Source of the DNA: Cytobacillus luteolus
Lineage (GTDB): Bacteria > Bacillota > Bacilli > Bacillales > Bacillaceae_L
Direction: 5' to 3'
Assembly: GCF_017873715.1 (NCBI RefSeq)
Contig: NZ_JAGGKM010000002.1
Coordinates: 1 to 64,000, forward strand
Length of the DNA stretch: 64,000 nucleotides
Positions 1 to 8,389 of the stretch are shown here, piece by piece. The notes beneath the pieces were generated by a model, which saw only the letters and a program-made list of their open reading frames with translations, ran no database searches and was not told the origin of the DNA. Position numbers and translations under genes: made by a program. Each line of letters starts with the position of its first letter. Position 1 is the first letter of the stretch.

Positions 1-295
1 AGGTCACATAAACGGATTTATGAGCCCTCAATATGAGGTTTCGGGCGAAATGAGGTCACATAAACGAATTTATGAGCCCTCAATATGAGGTTTCGAGCGA
101 AATGAGGTCACATAAACAGATTTATGAGCCCTCAACCAGAAGTTTTGAGCAAAATGAGGTCACATAAACGGATTTATGAGCCAGCATCCAGAGGTTTTGG
201 TCAAAATGAGGTCACATATACAGATTTATGAGCTCTCATCCAGAGGTTTTAAGCAAAGCAAAATGAGATCACATAAAAACAGGTTTCTGTATGTT
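1..295. repeat. Tandem repeat array, 52-bp period
   Basis: Six units begin with AGGTCAC (or AGATCAC) at 1, 53, 105, 157, 209 and 266. The spacing is 52 bp except the last, which is 57 bp because of a 5-nt insertion. The shared core is AGGTCACATAAACGGATT followed by TATGAG. The array is cut by the window start, so more units may lie to the left. The 52-bp period is not a multiple of three and no coding frame runs through it. The core closely resembles that of the 51-bp array at 12195-12640. From 296 to 403 I see nothing recognisable. Confidence 0.9.
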
Positions 296-403
296 GAAGT
301 TAGAACTGTGGATTTTCAGTGGACTTTATTAAGTTGAAGCATTAGCCCAAAAGAGTAAGAATTTTTATATTCGTGTGAATTGGTTAAAAATTAACACAAT
401 TCA

Positions 404-433
404 TTGACTACTCATTTAACGAAATGGTATTAT
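404..433 (+). promoter_or_regulatory. Putative SigA promoter
   Basis: TTGACT at 404-409 and TATTAT at 428-433 are separated by 18 bp, upstream of the thioesterase gene at 484. It is probably the promoter of the aromatic catabolism genes. Called by eye only. Confidence 0.4.
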
Positions 434-443
434 ATCGTTAAAT
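414..443. promoter_or_regulatory. Putative operator palindrome
   Basis: A perfect inverted repeat, ATTTAACGA, 12 nt, TCGTTAAAT, covers the spacer and -10 region of the putative promoter at 404-433. This placement would suit a repressor. The cognate regulator is not encoded nearby in the window, and I cannot assign a regulator family. Confidence 0.45.
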
Positions 444-483
444 AAACGTCATATACTTGATAGTGTGAGTTGGGGGATTCGAA

Positions 484-870
484 ATGAAACCTGGTTTAAT
501 TGAGGGGCATAAAGCCACATTAAAGGTTCAAGTTACACCTGAAATGTTTGCCCAGTTCGAAGGTAAAGTCGTGCACCCAGTGTATTCTACAGTATCGATG
601 GTATACCACATGGAATGGGCATCAAGACAAATCATCCTTCCCTTTTTAGAAGAGCATGAGGAAGGGATGGGGGCAGCGGTTAATGTTAAACATATTGCCC
701 CATCTCCACGAGGATCAAATCTCACAGTCACAGCAACCCTTGATAGATTACTAGATAATATCGTCATGACCAAAGTTTCTATCCACAATGAAAAAGGGGT
801 AATAGGAGTCGGTGAGGTAAAGCAAGTCATCCTTCCCAAAACTCAAATTCAGCAGGCTATTAAAGGGTAA
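484..870 (+). CDS. FlK-like hotdog thioesterase
   Basis: This 128-residue protein has the length and pattern of single-domain hotdog-fold thioesterases related to fluoroacetyl-CoA thioesterase FlK. The N-terminal half has a Thr-x(7)-Glu arrangement (STVSMVYHMEWASRQ) and a later conserved His (VNVKHIAPSP), which correspond to the Thr/Glu/His catalytic set of that family. It would hydrolyse an acyl-CoA in the cytoplasm. It is the first gene after the putative promoter and operator and lies 56 bp before phenylalanine dehydrogenase. A role in clearing phenylacetyl-CoA or another acyl-CoA made by the neighbouring dehydrogenase complex is inference. Confidence 0.7.
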   Translation: MKPGLIEGHKATLKVQVTPEMFAQFEGKVVHPVYSTVSMVYHMEWASRQIILPFLEEHEEGMGAAVNVKHIAPSPRGSNLTVTATLDRLLDNIVMTKVSIHNEKGVIGVGEVKQVILPKTQIQQAIKG

Positions 871-926
871 AAGAACGACTTTAACAATCGCTTATCGAAT
901 ATATAAATAAAGGGGATGAATCGAGA

Positions 927-2084
927 ATGATTGAAAGCGCTATCAAAGTAACGGGGAAAAAGGGGGATTCAACACAAATGGATCTTTTTATGAAAATAAG
1001 AGAGCACGAGCAGGTCGTTTTTTGTAATGATGAGGCAACAGGTCTCCAAGCAATCATCGCCATTCATAGTACAAAGCTAGGACCAGCTTTAGGTGGGTGC
1101 CGTATGTATCCGTATAAAAGTGTTGATGAAGCGTTAGAGGATGTATTGAGATTATCTAAAGGGATGACGTATAAGTGTGCTGTTTCCGATGTTGATTTTG
1201 GTGGTGGGAAAGCTGTAATCATTGGTGATCCAACAAAGGATAAAAGTCCTGAACTCTTCCGTGCTTTTGGTCAGTTTGTTGAATCTCTAAATGGGCGTTT
1301 CTATACAGGTACAGATATGGGGACGACAACAGATGATTTTGTGCATGCTTTAAAAGAAACGAATTGTATTGTTGGTGTTGACGAGGCCTATGGAGGCAGT
1401 GGTGATTCTTCAGTTCCAACAGCACAAGGCGTTATTTATGGACTACAAGCTACGAATAAGGTTCTATGGGGTACAGACGATTTATCAGGAAGAAGTTATT
1501 CGATTCAAGGTCTTGGAAAAGTTGGTTATAAAGTGGCAGAGAGATTGCTTGAAGAAGGGGCAGATCTTTTTGTTACAGATATCAACCAACAAGCCATTGA
1601 TATGCTTGTCGCTAAAGCCAAGAAATTAGGCGCAGGGATTAAAGTTGTAAGTACAGACGAAATTTATAGTGCCGATGCAGATATTTTCATCCCTTGTGCT
1701 ATGGGTGGAATTATTAATGATAAAACAATTGACCAACTTAGAGTTAAGGCTATTGTAGGATCAGCTAACAATCAGCTTCTTGAAATGAAACATGGTCAAC
1801 TGTTACAGGAACGCGGCATTCTTTATGCTCCTGACTATATTGTTAATGCTGGTGGATTAATTCAAGTAGCTGATGAGCTTTATACTCCTAATAAAGAGCG
1901 AGTATTACGACAAACAAAAGCAATCTATAATTCTCTTTTAAATGTGTATCAATATTCAACTGAACAAGGAATTACAACAGTCGAGGCAGCAAATCAGTTC
2001 TGTGAACAACGAATTAAAGCGAGAACACAGCGTAATAGCTTTTTCTCACACAATAAACGTCCAAAATGGGCAGTTAGAACGTGA
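927..2084 (+). CDS. pdh: Phenylalanine dehydrogenase
   Basis: NAD-dependent amino acid dehydrogenase of the Glu/Leu/Phe/Val family, 385 residues. From memory it is very close to the phenylalanine dehydrogenase of Bacillus badius (about 380 residues) along the whole length. It catalyses L-Phe + NAD to phenylpyruvate + ammonia. The substrate-binding segment [13 protein letters not shown] is followed by the catalytic-lysine segment [23 protein letters not shown] and the Rossmann motif QGLGKVGYK. The chosen ATG has AAAGGGGA about 10 nt upstream. An alternative ATG at 978 would shorten the N-terminus by 17 residues. The symbol pdh follows the B. badius usage and does not mean pyruvate dehydrogenase. 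Leucine dehydrogenase is the main alternative, but the tyrosine-pathway context supports phenylalanine. Confidence 0.85.
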   Translation: MIESAIKVTGKKGDSTQMDLFMKIREHEQVVFCNDEATGLQAIIAIHSTKLGPALGGCRMYPYKSVDEALEDVLRLSKGMTYKCAVSDVDFGGGKAVIIGDPTKDKSPELFRAFGQFVESLNGRFYTGTDMGTTTDDFVHALKETNCIVGVDEAYGGSGDSSVPTAQGVIYGLQATNKVLWGTDDLSGRSYSIQGLGKVGYKVAERLLEEGADLFVTDINQQAIDMLVAKAKKLGAGIKVVSTDEIYSADADIFIPCAMGGIINDKTIDQLRVKAIVGSANNQLLEMKHGQLLQERGILYAPDYIVNAGGLIQVADELYTPNKERVLRQTKAIYNSLLNVYQYSTEQGITTVEAANQFCEQRIKARTQRNSFFSHNKRPKWAVRT

Positions 2085-2159
2085 TTTTTTTTAGAAATAT
2101 AACAACATAAAAATAGTGAATATGTTACAAAAGTAGCAATCTATGAGAGGGGGAGGATT

Positions 2160-3227
2160 ATGCAAGTAGATTTTCCAATCGTACAAGTGATAGATACACA
2201 AGGAAATCTTGTTTCTCCAGAATATAAGGATAGGATTACAGAAGACCTCGCCAAGAGCTTTCTTCAACATTTAATTCGAATCAGAGTCTTTGACAGAAAG
2301 GCCATTAGTCTCCAACGACAGGGGAGAATTGGAACCTATGCACCATATGAGGGACAAGAGGCATCACAGGTTGGTAGCGCATTAGCTTTAAAGGATGATG
2401 ATTGGTTCTTCCCAACCTATCGTGACCATGGAGCAGCCATGACTTTCGGTCATTCATTACGAAATATCCTTCTTTTTTGGAATGGACGTAATGAAGGATG
2501 CGTGCCTCCAGATGGAAAGAAAATCTTTCCTCCTGGCATTCCGATTGCTACACAGTTGCCACACGCCGCTGGGGCAGCTTATGCAGAAAAACTTAAAGGA
2601 ACTAAAAATGCAGCTATTGCTTATTTTGGAGATGGAGCAACTTCAGAAGGTGATTTCCATGAAGGCTTGAATTTTGCAAGTGTTGTAAAAGCGCCTGTCG
2701 TCTTCTTTAATCAAAACAACCAATATGCGATATCTGTACCAATACATAAACAGATGAACTCAAAAACTATTGCGCAAAAAGCCATTGCTTATGATATGCC
2801 TGGTGTCAGAATTGATGGAAATGATGTTTTTGCTGTGTATTTTGAAACATTAAAAGCTTTAGAACGTGGACGAAACGGTGAAGGACCAACGTTAATTGAG
2901 GCACTAACTTGGAGATATGGAGCACATACAACAGCTGATGACCCAACTAAATACCGTAATCAAGCTGAAAGTAACGATAGAAGAAATGAAATTGATCCTA
3001 TTCTTCGTCTAGAGCGTTGGATGAAAAATGAAGGCATGTATGATGAAAAATGGGTGAAGGAAGTCGAAGTCAAAGCTGTAGAAGAAATTGAAGCAGCTGT
3101 AAGTGAAATGGAACAATACCCAACTGCGAACCCTGCAGATATATTTGACTATGTATTTGAAACACCAACATGGACGATTGAGCAGCAGAAACAAGATTAC
3201 TTAAAGTTAATCGGGGGTGGAAAATAG
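2160..3227 (+). CDS. 2-oxoacid dehydrogenase E1 alpha subunit
   Basis: Thiamine-diphosphate-dependent decarboxylase alpha chain, 355 residues, the usual size for PdhA/BkdAA-type subunits. The ThDP-binding signature runs from GDGATSEGDFHEGLNFA to NQNNQYAISVP (about residues 157-195), and the conserved YRDHG and H-A-A-G-A-A-Y elements precede it. With E1 beta it decarboxylates a 2-oxo acid and transfers the acyl group to lipoyl-E2. It opens a four-gene E1alpha-E1beta-E2-E3 operon 76 bp after phenylalanine dehydrogenase. The specificity (pyruvate, branched-chain oxo acids or phenylpyruvate) cannot be read from sequence. The RBS GAGGGGGAGG precedes the ATG. Confidence 0.85.
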   Translation: MQVDFPIVQVIDTQGNLVSPEYKDRITEDLAKSFLQHLIRIRVFDRKAISLQRQGRIGTYAPYEGQEASQVGSALALKDDDWFFPTYRDHGAAMTFGHSLRNILLFWNGRNEGCVPPDGKKIFPPGIPIATQLPHAAGAAYAEKLKGTKNAAIAYFGDGATSEGDFHEGLNFASVVKAPVVFFNQNNQYAISVPIHKQMNSKTIAQKAIAYDMPGVRIDGNDVFAVYFETLKALERGRNGEGPTLIEALTWRYGAHTTADDPTKYRNQAESNDRRNEIDPILRLERWMKNEGMYDEKWVKEVEVKAVEEIEAAVSEMEQYPTANPADIFDYVFETPTWTIEQQKQDYLKLIGGGK

Positions 3228-4222
3228 TGACAACAGCAATTAATACAAAATCATTAACCCTTGTTCAAGCAATTACAGATGCAATGGATACAATGCTAGG
3301 AGAATCAGAGGAAGTTATCGTTCTAGGTGAAGATATTGGTAAGAATGGTGGCGTTTTCCGTGCTACAGATGGTTTGCAACAAAAGTATGGTGAGACAAGG
3401 GTAATGGATACACCCCTAAGTGAAGCTGGTTTCGTTGGTGCTGCAATTGGAATGGCTGTAAATGGCTTCCGTCCGGTTGTTGAAATCCAATTTCTTGGCT
3501 TTATTTATCCTGCTTATGAGCAAATTATGACACATGCTTCACGTTTACGAATGAGAACAATGGGACATTTCACTGTGCCAATGGTCATTCGTGCCCCATA
3601 CGGAGCTGGTGTAAGAGCACCAGAAATTCATTGTGACAGTACAGAAGCTATTTTTACCCACATGCCTGGGATTAAGGTTGTCTGTCCTTCCAATCCATAT
3701 GATGCGAAAGGCTTGTTAATTGCAGCTATTGAAGATCCAGACCCTGTTTTATTCTTAGAGCCAATGCACAACTATCGCGCTGGGCGTGAAGAGGTTCCAG
3801 AAGGTAAATACACTGTTGAAATTGGAAAAGGAAAGAAGTTAATAGAAGGTGATGATGTTACTGTTCTAGCTTGGGGAGCGATGATTCCTGTTGCTCAGAA
3901 AGCCGTCGAGGAAATGAAGGAACAGGGTGTAAGCTGTGAGCTTATTGATCTTCGTACCCTTTATCCTTTAGATAAGGATATTATTGCAGAGTCCGTACAA
4001 AAGACTGGTAGAACAGTTATTGTTCATGAGGCACATGCTACAGGTGGAGTGGGGAATGATATCGTTTCAATTATTAATGATACGTCATTTCTTTTTCAAA
4101 AAGCCCCAATTGAACGTGTGACGGGCTTTGATGTACCTGTTCCATATTTCGGATTCGAAAACCACTATTTGCCTACTACAGAGCGTGTTGTATATGCAAT
4201 AAATAAAGTGATGACATTTTAG
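3227..4222 (+). CDS. 2-oxoacid dehydrogenase E1 beta subunit
   Basis: This 331-residue beta chain has a transketolase pyrimidine-binding domain in the N-terminal half (VLGEDIGKNGGVFRAT, then DTPLSEAGFVGAAIGMA with the conserved Glu) and a transketolase C-terminal domain (AWGAMIPVAQKA, VHEAHATGG). It starts at GTG, overlapping the last base of the E1 alpha stop codon, with GGGGGTGG just upstream, so translation is probably coupled. It forms the E1 heterotetramer with the preceding gene product. Length and motifs fit PdhB/BkdAB. Confidence 0.87.
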   Translation: MTTAINTKSLTLVQAITDAMDTMLGESEEVIVLGEDIGKNGGVFRATDGLQQKYGETRVMDTPLSEAGFVGAAIGMAVNGFRPVVEIQFLGFIYPAYEQIMTHASRLRMRTMGHFTVPMVIRAPYGAGVRAPEIHCDSTEAIFTHMPGIKVVCPSNPYDAKGLLIAAIEDPDPVLFLEPMHNYRAGREEVPEGKYTVEIGKGKKLIEGDDVTVLAWGAMIPVAQKAVEEMKEQGVSCELIDLRTLYPLDKDIIAESVQKTGRTVIVHEAHATGGVGNDIVSIINDTSFLFQKAPIERVTGFDVPVPYFGFENHYLPTTERVVYAINKVMTF

Positions 4223-4233
4223 GAGGGGAAAAG

Positions 4234-5460
4234 ATGATCGAGGTAAAGCTTCATGATATTGGTGAAGGTATGACAGAAGCGGACATTAACTGTTTCTTAG
4301 TCAAGCCTGGAGATTCAGTCAACATAGATGATCCGTTAGTTGAGGTTCAAACGGACAAAATGACTGCAGAAATTCCCTCTCCTAAAAGTGGTATTGTAAA
4401 GGAATTATTAGTGGAACAAGGGCAAACCGTTCGTGTTGGCACGACGTTATTACTTATTGAGGATGGGAATACCGTTGAACTACCTAAAGAAGTGGTAAAG
4501 GCTGTAGAACCAAAGCAGGTCCTTATTTTTGAAACGAATAAAAGTAGACGTGTTATGGCATCACCTTATACTAGAAAAATTGCTAGGGAGAACCAGGTGG
4601 ATCTCTCGGTAGTACCAGGTACAGGCCCTGCAGGAAGAATTACAGATGAAGATGTTTATAGATTCCTTGAAAAGGGAGATACAATCGTTAATACACCCAT
4701 AGAATCAGCAAATGAGATAGAAAAAGTTGAAAAGGGAGCTGTTTCTTCTCTACAAACTCCTAATTCTACTGAAACAATACCGTTCCGTGGACGTAGAAAA
4801 CAAATTGCGAAGAGTATGGTCAGATCTGTTTATACCATTCCACACTGCACTCATTTTGAGGAAGTAGATGTTACGAATTTGATCAAGTTCCGTAATGAGC
4901 TTAAGACTCTAAATAAGTCCATTTCAGCAACTGCGTTTTTTATTAAAGCAATCTCGATTTGTTTAAAGGAGTTTCCAATCTTCAATGCAGAGCTTGATGA
5001 AGACAATGAGCAAATTAAGTTGAAATCCAATCATAACATCGGAATTGCCACGGATACTCCGGAAGGGTTAATCGTACCGGTAATTCGAGATGTTCAAACA
5101 AAATCACTCCTTCAAATTCATGATCAGATGAAAATCCTTACTCAAAAAGCGCAAGCGAACAAGCTTACTATGAACGATATAACAGGTGGAACTTTTACGA
5201 TAAGTAATGTTGGTCCACTTGGTGGCAGTATTGGGGCTACTCCAATCATTCAGCATCCGGAGGTTGGGTTAATTTCCTTCCACAAAACGAAGAAAATGCC
5301 AGTCGTTACAGACGACGACCAAATTGTCATTCGCTCCATTATGAATCTATCAATGTCCTTTGACCATCGTGTGACCGATGGAGCCACAGCGGTTGCATTT
5401 ACAAATCGTTTCGCTGCTTTAATTAAAGACCCAAAACTACTACTGTTGGAGATGATATAG
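4234..5460 (+). CDS. 2-oxoacid dehydrogenase E2 (dihydrolipoyl acyltransferase)
   Basis: The 408-residue core enzyme of the complex. The order is one lipoyl domain (residues about 1-78, lipoyl-lysine in VQTDKMTAEIPSP), a peripheral E3/E1-binding domain (about 112-145, ASPYTRKIARENQVDL) and a catalytic acyltransferase domain (about 175-408) ending with the active-site motif SFDHRVTDGA (HxxxDG). The linkers carry Glu/Lys-rich stretches. It transfers the acyl group from lipoamide to CoA. The ATG has AGGAGGGG 6 nt upstream and lies 11 nt after E1 beta. Confidence 0.87.
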   Translation: MIEVKLHDIGEGMTEADINCFLVKPGDSVNIDDPLVEVQTDKMTAEIPSPKSGIVKELLVEQGQTVRVGTTLLLIEDGNTVELPKEVVKAVEPKQVLIFETNKSRRVMASPYTRKIARENQVDLSVVPGTGPAGRITDEDVYRFLEKGDTIVNTPIESANEIEKVEKGAVSSLQTPNSTETIPFRGRRKQIAKSMVRSVYTIPHCTHFEEVDVTNLIKFRNELKTLNKSISATAFFIKAISICLKEFPIFNAELDEDNEQIKLKSNHNIGIATDTPEGLIVPVIRDVQTKSLLQIHDQMKILTQKAQANKLTMNDITGGTFTISNVGPLGGSIGATPIIQHPEVGLISFHKTKKMPVVTDDDQIVIRSIMNLSMSFDHRVTDGATAVAFTNRFAALIKDPKLLLLEMI

Positions 5461-6897
5461 ATGGTTGTAGGAGAACTAGCACATGAAAGAGATGTTGTAA
5501 TAATCGGTGGTGGACCAGGCGGATATCATGCGGCAATTAGGGCCGCTCAGCTTGGAAAGTCAGTGACACTAATAGAAAAAGAGCATTTGGGCGGAGTTTG
5601 TCTTAATAAAGGGTGTATACCTTCTAAAGTTTTTACCGAAAGTGCCAAAAAATTAACTTCTGTTAAGGATTTTAGCAACTTCGGAATAGAGGGTGTAAAC
5701 CCTACTTTTCATCTTAGAAAATTAATTGATTACAAGAATAAAGTGGTGGAACAGTTACGCAAGGGAGTCGAGTCCCTTTGTAGTGCAAACAAAATCGAAC
5801 TGATTACCGGTCATGCTTTCTTTTTATCAGAATTTAAAATTGGGGTGGAAAGTGGCGATCAGTACGAAATCTATCGGTTTAAACAAGCAATCATTGCAAC
5901 GGGATGTTCACCTTACATATCAAATAAGTTTACGAATGTAGAAGGTAACGTACTTCTTAATCCATGGACGATAACGAGCCTTGAGGAATTTCCTGAAAGC
6001 TTGATTGTGTATGGAAGTGACTACATCGCACTTGAAATGGCGATGAGCTTTCATTCATTTGGAGTTGAGGTAACGCTTGTTCTAGATGACCAGAAGGAAG
6101 ATTTACCGTTTGATGACAATATTAATCGTGAGCTTTTACGAATTTTTAAAAAGTCTAAAATAAAAGTCATAAAGGGTGCACAGGTAATGGATGCTTCATC
6201 AATTTCTGATGACTGTACTCTTGATTTAGTAGTAAAAGGTGAGCCGGTACAGGCTAAGGCGTCAAAATTATTTATTTCATCTAGCTATGCTCCTAATTCA
6301 AAGGAACTAGGACTAGAACGGATCGGAGTAAGTATGAATGATGATGGTTTTATTTTAACAAATAAACATTGTCAAACCTCACAATCTCATATTTTTGCCG
6401 TAGGAGATGTTACTGGAGGGCCACAATTAGCTGTAAAGGCAATTAAAGAGGGGAAAGTTGCTGCAGAAATGTGTGCTGGATTTTCTTCAGAGGCTGATCT
6501 AACCTTCGTTCCAATCATCGTAAAAACCCAGCCACCAATTGCTGTGGTAGGTCTAACAGAGAAAGAAGCTTTACAACAAGGCTACGATGTCAAAACAGGT
6601 CAATTTTCGATTGCAGGTAACGGATATGCTACTCTTATCGGACAAAAAGACGGGTTAGTAAAAGTGGTTATGGATATAAAGACGAACCTGTTATTAGGTA
6701 TGCATATCATCGGTGAGGGAGCAACTGAGCTTATTTCAATGGGGACAACTGCGTTAGAAATGGTTGCAAGAGATGAGGATTTAGCTTTTCCGTTATATCC
6801 TCACCCAAGCATGAATGAAGCAATACTTGAGGCAGTAGAGGCATTGAAGGATCAAGCAATTCATGCTAGTCCAAAAAAAGTGAAGGAAAAAGTATAA
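5461..6897 (+). CDS. Dihydrolipoyl dehydrogenase (E3)
   Basis: FAD-dependent disulfide oxidoreductase, 478 residues, starting directly after the E2 stop codon. It shows the FAD-binding GGGPGGYHAAIRAAQLG at the N-terminus, the redox disulfide in GGVCLNKGCIPSK, a second FAD contact FAVGDVTGGPQLA, and the C-terminal catalytic His in YPHPSMNEA. It reoxidises dihydrolipoamide on the E2 subunit with NAD. The NAD-binding segment (about residues 175-210, VYGSDYIALEMA) has Ser-Asp where many homologues have GGGxxG, so this copy looks somewhat divergent. It completes the E1-E2-E3 operon. Confidence 0.87.
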   Translation: MVVGELAHERDVVIIGGGPGGYHAAIRAAQLGKSVTLIEKEHLGGVCLNKGCIPSKVFTESAKKLTSVKDFSNFGIEGVNPTFHLRKLIDYKNKVVEQLRKGVESLCSANKIELITGHAFFLSEFKIGVESGDQYEIYRFKQAIIATGCSPYISNKFTNVEGNVLLNPWTITSLEEFPESLIVYGSDYIALEMAMSFHSFGVEVTLVLDDQKEDLPFDDNINRELLRIFKKSKIKVIKGAQVMDASSISDDCTLDLVVKGEPVQAKASKLFISSSYAPNSKELGLERIGVSMNDDGFILTNKHCQTSQSHIFAVGDVTGGPQLAVKAIKEGKVAAEMCAGFSSEADLTFVPIIVKTQPPIAVVGLTEKEALQQGYDVKTGQFSIAGNGYATLIGQKDGLVKVVMDIKTNLLLGMHIIGEGATELISMGTTALEMVARDEDLAFPLYPHPSMNEAILEAVEALKDQAIHASPKKVKEKV

Positions 6898-6947
6898 CGG
6901 AATTAACACTTTACTACTAAAAAGCGTTATAACTTTACATTACACTC

Positions 6948-6975
6948 TTGAGATAGTTTGCAAAGTTACTATATT
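6948..6975 (+). promoter_or_regulatory. Possible SigA promoter for the hppD operon
   Basis: TTGAGA at 6948-6953 and TATATT at 6970-6975 are 16 bp apart in the 118-bp gap before 4-hydroxyphenylpyruvate dioxygenase. This is a weak match, supported mainly by position. Confidence 0.3.
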
Positions 6976-7015
6976 ATTAATTCAGAAAATTATTAATTTA
7001 GTAGGGGGAATAAAG

Positions 7016-8131
7016 ATGAGAGAAAGAGTTATGAAAGAAACAACTGTTCAAGAAGACTTTTTTCCAGTAAGAGAGGTAGATTATTTAGAGATTTATTCAG
7101 GAAATGCAAAACAAGCGGCTCATTATTTCTGTACTGCATTTGGATTTAAGCCTGTTGCTTATTCAGGACTAGAAACAGGGAATCGTGAAAGAGTGTCTTA
7201 TGTTTTACAACAGCGTCGAATCCGTTTAGTGATTACAGGCTCATTAACAGAGGAGAGCCGTGTGGCTTCATTTGTAAAAAAACACGGAGATGGTGTTAGA
7301 GATGTAGCGTTAACTGTAGATGATGTTGAAAAGGCTTACAATGAGGCTGTTTCTCGTGGTGGGATTGCGATCACGCCTCCTTTTGAGTTAAGTGATGACA
7401 ATGGAATTGTAAAAATAGCAGTCATCGGTACTTATGGAGATACCATTCATACGTTAGTAGAACGTAAAAATTATAAAGGAACGTTCCTGCCAGGGTTCAA
7501 TGAATTAGAAATGAATATTCCTTATCAAGATGCAGAATTAATTGGAATTGACCATGTGGTAGGCAATGTAGAAAGCATGGGCGAATGGGTTGACTACTAT
7601 GCAAATGTAATGGGCTTTAAAGAATTGAAGCACTTTACAGATAAAGACATTACAACAGAATACTCTGCACTAATGTCAAAAGTAATGCATAACGGTGGAA
7701 GAATTAAATTCCCAATTAACGAGCCTGCAGAAGGTAAAAGAAAATCACAAATCCAAGAATACCTTGATTTCTATAACGGACCTGGTGTTCAGCATTTAGC
7801 AATTCTAACAGAAGATATCTGTAGCACAGTTGCTACTCTAAAGAAAAATGGGGTTGAGTTTTTATCTACTCCTGACACCTATTATGAAATGCTATCAGAG
7901 CGCGTAGGTGAAATTGATGAAGAGATTGAAAGAATTAAAGAATTAAATATTTTAGTAGATCGTGATGATGAAGGATATCTCCTACAAATTTTCACAAAAC
8001 CAATCGTAGACCGTCCAACCCTATTTATCGAAATCATCCAACGAAAGGGTGCTCGTGGATTTGGTGAAGGTAACTTCAAAGCACTCTTTGAATCTATCGA
8101 ACGTGAACAAGAAAAACGAGGTAACTTGTAA
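7016..8131 (+). CDS. hppD: 4-hydroxyphenylpyruvate dioxygenase
   Basis: Fe(II) dioxygenase of the vicinal oxygen chelate superfamily, 371 residues, typical for HPPD. It converts 4-hydroxyphenylpyruvate to homogentisate. Two VOC domains are visible: residues about 17-150 and the catalytic one about 180-350. The iron ligands are the His in IDHVVGNVESMGEWVDYY, the His in GPGVQHLAILTED and the Glu in TLFIEIIQRKG. The C-terminal GFGEGNFKALFESIE is typical of the family. The ATG at 7016 follows AGGGGGAA; a second ATG at 7031 is possible. It starts the tyrosine-degradation part of the locus. Confidence 0.93.
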   Translation: MRERVMKETTVQEDFFPVREVDYLEIYSGNAKQAAHYFCTAFGFKPVAYSGLETGNRERVSYVLQQRRIRLVITGSLTEESRVASFVKKHGDGVRDVALTVDDVEKAYNEAVSRGGIAITPPFELSDDNGIVKIAVIGTYGDTIHTLVERKNYKGTFLPGFNELEMNIPYQDAELIGIDHVVGNVESMGEWVDYYANVMGFKELKHFTDKDITTEYSALMSKVMHNGGRIKFPINEPAEGKRKSQIQEYLDFYNGPGVQHLAILTEDICSTVATLKKNGVEFLSTPDTYYEMLSERVGEIDEEIERIKELNILVDRDDEGYLLQIFTKPIVDRPTLFIEIIQRKGARGFGEGNFKALFESIEREQEKRGNL

Positions 8132-8172
8132 GAGTTAGATTATGTGAAAGCTTAGTGTTAGTTTTGCAACTA

Positions 8173-8302
8173 TGTTGATTTCCGCGGAAGGCACGAGACT
8201 CCTGCGGGAGTAGTGTGTCAAAGTGAGACCCCACAGGCGCAACGCGCCGAGGAGGCTCACGGACCGCCCGCGGAAAGCGAGTGCCTGTAGCGGAAATCAA
8301 CA
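8173..8302. mobile_element. MITE-like element with 13-bp terminal inverted repeats
   Basis: A 130-bp GC-rich segment bounded by TGTTGATTTCCGC (8173-8185) and its exact reverse complement (8290-8302). The inside carries further short palindromes, such as GCGCAACGCGC. The base composition is clearly richer in GC than the neighbours. From memory, elements with this sequence are widely dispersed in Bacillaceae genomes. It has no credible coding frame. It separates hppD from the aminotransferase gene. Confidence 0.75.
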
Positions 8303-8389
8303 GTTCAGATTAACATAGCCAAAGAGAGGGAGATTGCGGTCTCCTTCTTTCCTTTATCAAAAGCAATTTTTAAAAATTGAGGTGCTTAC

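Noticed and set aside
8094-8300. Minus-strand open frame over the MITE-like element
   Set aside because: It is GC-rich element sequence read by chance, overlaps the end of hppD and has no RBS.
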